Source: Larix sibirica
Taxonomy: Eukaryota > Streptophyta > Pinopsida > Pinales > Pinaceae
Direction: 5' to 3'
Length of the DNA stretch: 21,827 bases
Assembly (NCBI GenBank): GCA_004151065.3
Contig: NWUY0300024865.1
Coordinates: 14,983 to 36,809, forward strand
Positions 19,731 to 21,827 of the stretch are shown in pieces (positions within the stretch are counted from its first letter, which is position 1; the number at the start of each line of letters is the position of its first letter). The notes beneath the pieces were generated by a model. It was not told the origin of the DNA, did not search any database, and saw only the letters and a list, made by a program, of their open reading frames with translations. A program made the position numbers and the translations under genes.

Positions 19731-20109
19731 ACACAAAGAATCTTGGCACAATATGAAGGTTCCGACCAACCTGCCATGCTCACAAAACCATTTCCTCAGC
19801 CACAACAATAGATGATTGCTACGACTCAATCAAATATTGTAACCTCACAAGGGGCAATTAGGGTGCCCCCTCTCAAGGGGGAAACTTTGGTCAAAGGCAA
19901 GTTTTTATGTGTGAACATGAAATCCACCTCTAGAACAGAATAAAAACTTATGGTACACCATCATCTAGATCTAAAGGGAAAGAAATCGCTGAAGATGATG
20001 TGGCTCCTCTGTTATGCATAGAAAAACCACCAACTGACACTATGCCAAATAAATCGAGAGGTGTCATGAAAAGGGATGTGTACAATCCTAACACATGTGT
20101 TTCTTAACA

Positions 20110-20580
20110 CTATAGCATAGTATAGGAATTAAAAAAACCTCCATGTGAAATGTCAACTTCAGAATTCTTGCAAAGCTATCCAACACAACATAGAAACCTA
20201 CTGTCATCTTTAGTTTCTTTCGATTCCTTGGATAGTCAGATTATGACCTTTGATTGTGAGAATTGGAAACCTTGCTTACCTCATCATGTGTATTTTCAAA
20301 TCCAAGTGGTTTATAGAAATTCTACTATACACCGGACGATTGATGAAGGTGCCTCTACGTACGTGATGTCTTTATCATGTTGGAAGGCTATTGCGTCACC
20401 TGATGTGGTTGCTCTGGTCACAATGCTAAAGGAATTTGACAGTCAACTATTCAAACATCATGGGATTATCCCAAATATTTCGATAGAGCTAGGGGGGAAA
20501 TAATCATTGTAGAAGTGGAAGTGGTGGATTCTCTGCTTGACTATAATTTACTTCTAGGGAGGAGTTGGACCCAAGAAATG
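20110..20580 (+). pseudogene. Aspartic protease domain of the Ty3/gypsy element, frameshifted
   Basis: The retropepsin-like domain cuts the gag-pol polyprotein. The stretch KPPCEMSTSEFLQSYPTQ is the usual gag-pol connector of this family. The active-site region reads TIDEGASTYVMSLSCWKAI, with the catalytic Asp codon at 20342-20344; in this lineage DEGAS takes the place of the usual D-S/T-G. It continues with HGIIPNISIELGG, where a one-base change in the run at about 20492-20500 shifts the frame. After the shift it resumes as IIIVEVEVVDSLLDYN and LLLGRSW, a flap/C-terminal motif of the domain. Apart from that shift the domain is fairly well kept. Confidence 0.82.
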
Positions 20581-21347
20581 ATGGTTGTGGTGTCTTCAAT
20601 TTTCAGAGTCATCAAATTTCCTCAAAATGGAAATATCGTTACTAATGACCAACTTTCATTTAGTACCAACGACCCAAGTCATCAAAATGGGTCTAACATA
20701 CCCTTAGTTTTCCATTTGATGAAAGATTGTGAAAATGTTGGAGTCGGAATGTATCCTACACTTATGGGAAATTTCAATATTCCCCCACCCGAATTGCATG
20801 CAAATACATCTCGGATACATGCAATATCCACCATTTCCATGTATTCTACTCCTAAGGTGTCATATTCCAAAACTTCATATTTTAATGACCCTTGGAGGCT
20901 GCCATCTATTGAGGTTGGATGTAATCGGACAAACTCGGCCTTGTCTACTGCTGAGATAGCTTATCAATCCATTGTTTTAAATGAAGCAAAAAACACTGGT
21001 ATTCATTCTAATTTGGACATAAATGACCAATATACAAATTATTCCTATGTGGGTCGTCATCTCTTTTTCATGCCATGATCCCTTAGACACTGTATTTACA
21101 TTAAATGAAGAAATTCTAAAGGAAATGTATTTAGAGGATAGACCGTGGAATGATATGCATCAACGTGCATCTTTCCTACCAGCAGATAATGATCTTAGAA
21201 TTGATGTTGATGGAACTATCAAACTAGGCCCTATGGAATGGTATGGGATCCCTCTGGAACCTTTGCAAGTTTATGCTAAAGGTAACATGGAAAATATCTC
21301 TAAGACTATCCCTATCGATATCTCTAGGACCATGAGTGTGGTAGAAA
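20581..21347 (+). pseudogene. Protease to reverse transcriptase connector of pol
   Basis: Coding continues from the protease: VVVSSIFRVIKFPQNGNIVT and DQLSFST, in one frame to a stop at 21078. It then moves to another frame with LEDRPWNDMHQRASFLP and PMEWYGIPLEP up to about 21347. The frame change lies between about 21020 and 21080. This segment has no catalytic motif of its own. In Ogre elements an intron is reported between protease and reverse transcriptase. Here the coding sequence runs through almost without a gap, so such an intron is not needed. Confidence 0.6.
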
Positions 21348-21827
21348 AGTTTTTATTGGTGTTGATTGTTCACCAGAAGAAACCAAAATATACACAACAC
21401 TATTTAAGGAGTATAGAGATATATTTTCCTGGTCCTATGAAGAAATGCCAGGAATTGACTTGGCTATTGTCGAACATGAAATCAAGACTTATCCCAATGC
21501 TAATCCTATTCGACAAAATATTAGACCACTTAATCCGAGGAAGGCCACTATCGTTAAATAAGAGGTTGAGAAATTGCCCCATGCAAACTTCATTTATCCT
21601 GTCCCCTTAACTGAATGGGTATCTAATTTGGTACTTGTTGACAAGAAACAAGGGAATATTTGTGTGTGTACATATTTTCAGGATCTAAACTTGGATTTTC
21701 CTAAAGATAACTTCCCCACCCCATTCATAGATCAGATTATCGATGAATGTGCTAGCAACGATATTTCATCATTTATGGATGGCTTCTCGGGGTATAACCA
21801 AATTCAAATATTCCCTAAAGACCAACA
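21348..21827 (+). pseudogene. Reverse transcriptase of the Ty3/gypsy element, start only
   Basis: After a frameshift in the aaaagttttt run near 21347, the frame reads SPEETKIYTTLFKEYRDIFS, WSYEEMPGIDLAIVEHEI, then RPLNPRKA. A TAA follows at 21559-21561, then EVEKLPHANFIYPVPLTEWV, PKDNFPTPFIDQIIDE and SFMDGFSGYNQIQI. These are the N-terminal blocks of a Ty3/gypsy reverse transcriptase. The first catalytic Asp (motif A, FMDG) is at 21778-21780. The YxDD motif would lie beyond the window. Besides the one stop, residues expected to be basic in VCVDFRDLN are changed (VCTYFQDLN), including the conserved Asp and Arg. Confidence 0.9.

Larger units (their letters stand above)
14397..21827 (+). mobile_element. 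Decayed Ty3/gypsy retrotransposon, Tat/Ogre-like, 3' part outside window
   Basis: The order is 5' LTR, tRNA-Arg primer binding site, long leader, gag, protease, then reverse transcriptase running off the window. The primer type, the leader of about 2.4 kb, the protease core of DEGAS type with LGRSW, and the reverse transcriptase wording (IYPVPLTEWVSN, FMDGFSGYNQIQI) point to the Tat lineage. The lineage call rests on recalled family features, not on a tree. Many in-frame stops and at least four frame changes show it cannot make its proteins. RNase H, integrase and the 3' LTR should lie beyond 21827. Confidence 0.85.

Noticed and set aside
1-21827. A new defence, toxin or biosynthetic system
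   Set aside because: Apart from retroelement genes and one candidate exon there are no linked genes of any pathway. The window does not support such a claim.

Overview
The window looks like plant nuclear DNA. It is AT-rich, dominated by retrotransposon remains, and contains one plausible nuclear gene first exon. The two ambiguous bases (480 and 12233) fit a draft assembly. Old, heavily mutated plant LINE and Ty3/gypsy copies lying side by side, with many small tandem arrays, suggest a large repeat-rich genome. A gymnosperm is my first guess, but nothing here fixes the taxon. There is no bacterial, viral-particle, CRISPR or operon-type content.

Layout. 1-530: an unidentified, GC-richer segment, open on both strands. 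788-6802 (minus strand): a nearly complete but dead plant L1-type LINE. In its own 5'->3' order it has ORF1 (DUF4283-like domain, CCHC zinc knuckle), then ORF2 (apurinic-type endonuclease, reverse transcriptase, zf-RVT domain, C-terminal tail). Part of the endonuclease is tandemly duplicated (3771-4323 and 4324-4880), and one reverse transcriptase catalytic Asp is lost. 6803-8040: no gene recognised. 8040-8435: two small direct-repeat pairs. 8691-8979 (minus): a candidate first exon with a transit-peptide-like N-terminus, a TATA box upstream and a GT splice donor downstream. 9361-9790: a degenerate tandem array upstream of that exon. 10240-10746: two adjacent tandem duplications (178 bp and 81 bp). 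10829-13080 (minus): scattered remains, namely LINE-like A-rich tails, a coiled-coil-like open frame, a possible LTR, and a second LINE fragment with an intact zf-RVT zinc-binding domain. 13447-13835: a hairpin with a G-run core followed by a 55-bp-period tandem array. About 14397 to the window end (plus): the 5' LTR, tRNA-Arg-type primer binding site, 2.4-kb leader, and gag, protease and start of the reverse transcriptase of a decayed Ty3/gypsy element of the Tat/Ogre type, cut off by the window edge.

The parts do not form one pathway. Each retroelement once carried its own replication machinery, and all the coding frames seen are broken by stops or frameshifts. The only candidate for a working host gene is the 8.7-9.0 kb exon, and its later exons were not found. 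I found no convincing new biological system. The observations most worth checking are that exon, the tandem duplication inside the already dead LINE, the long leader with a splice-acceptor-like site in the Ty3 element, and the hairpin/minisatellite block.
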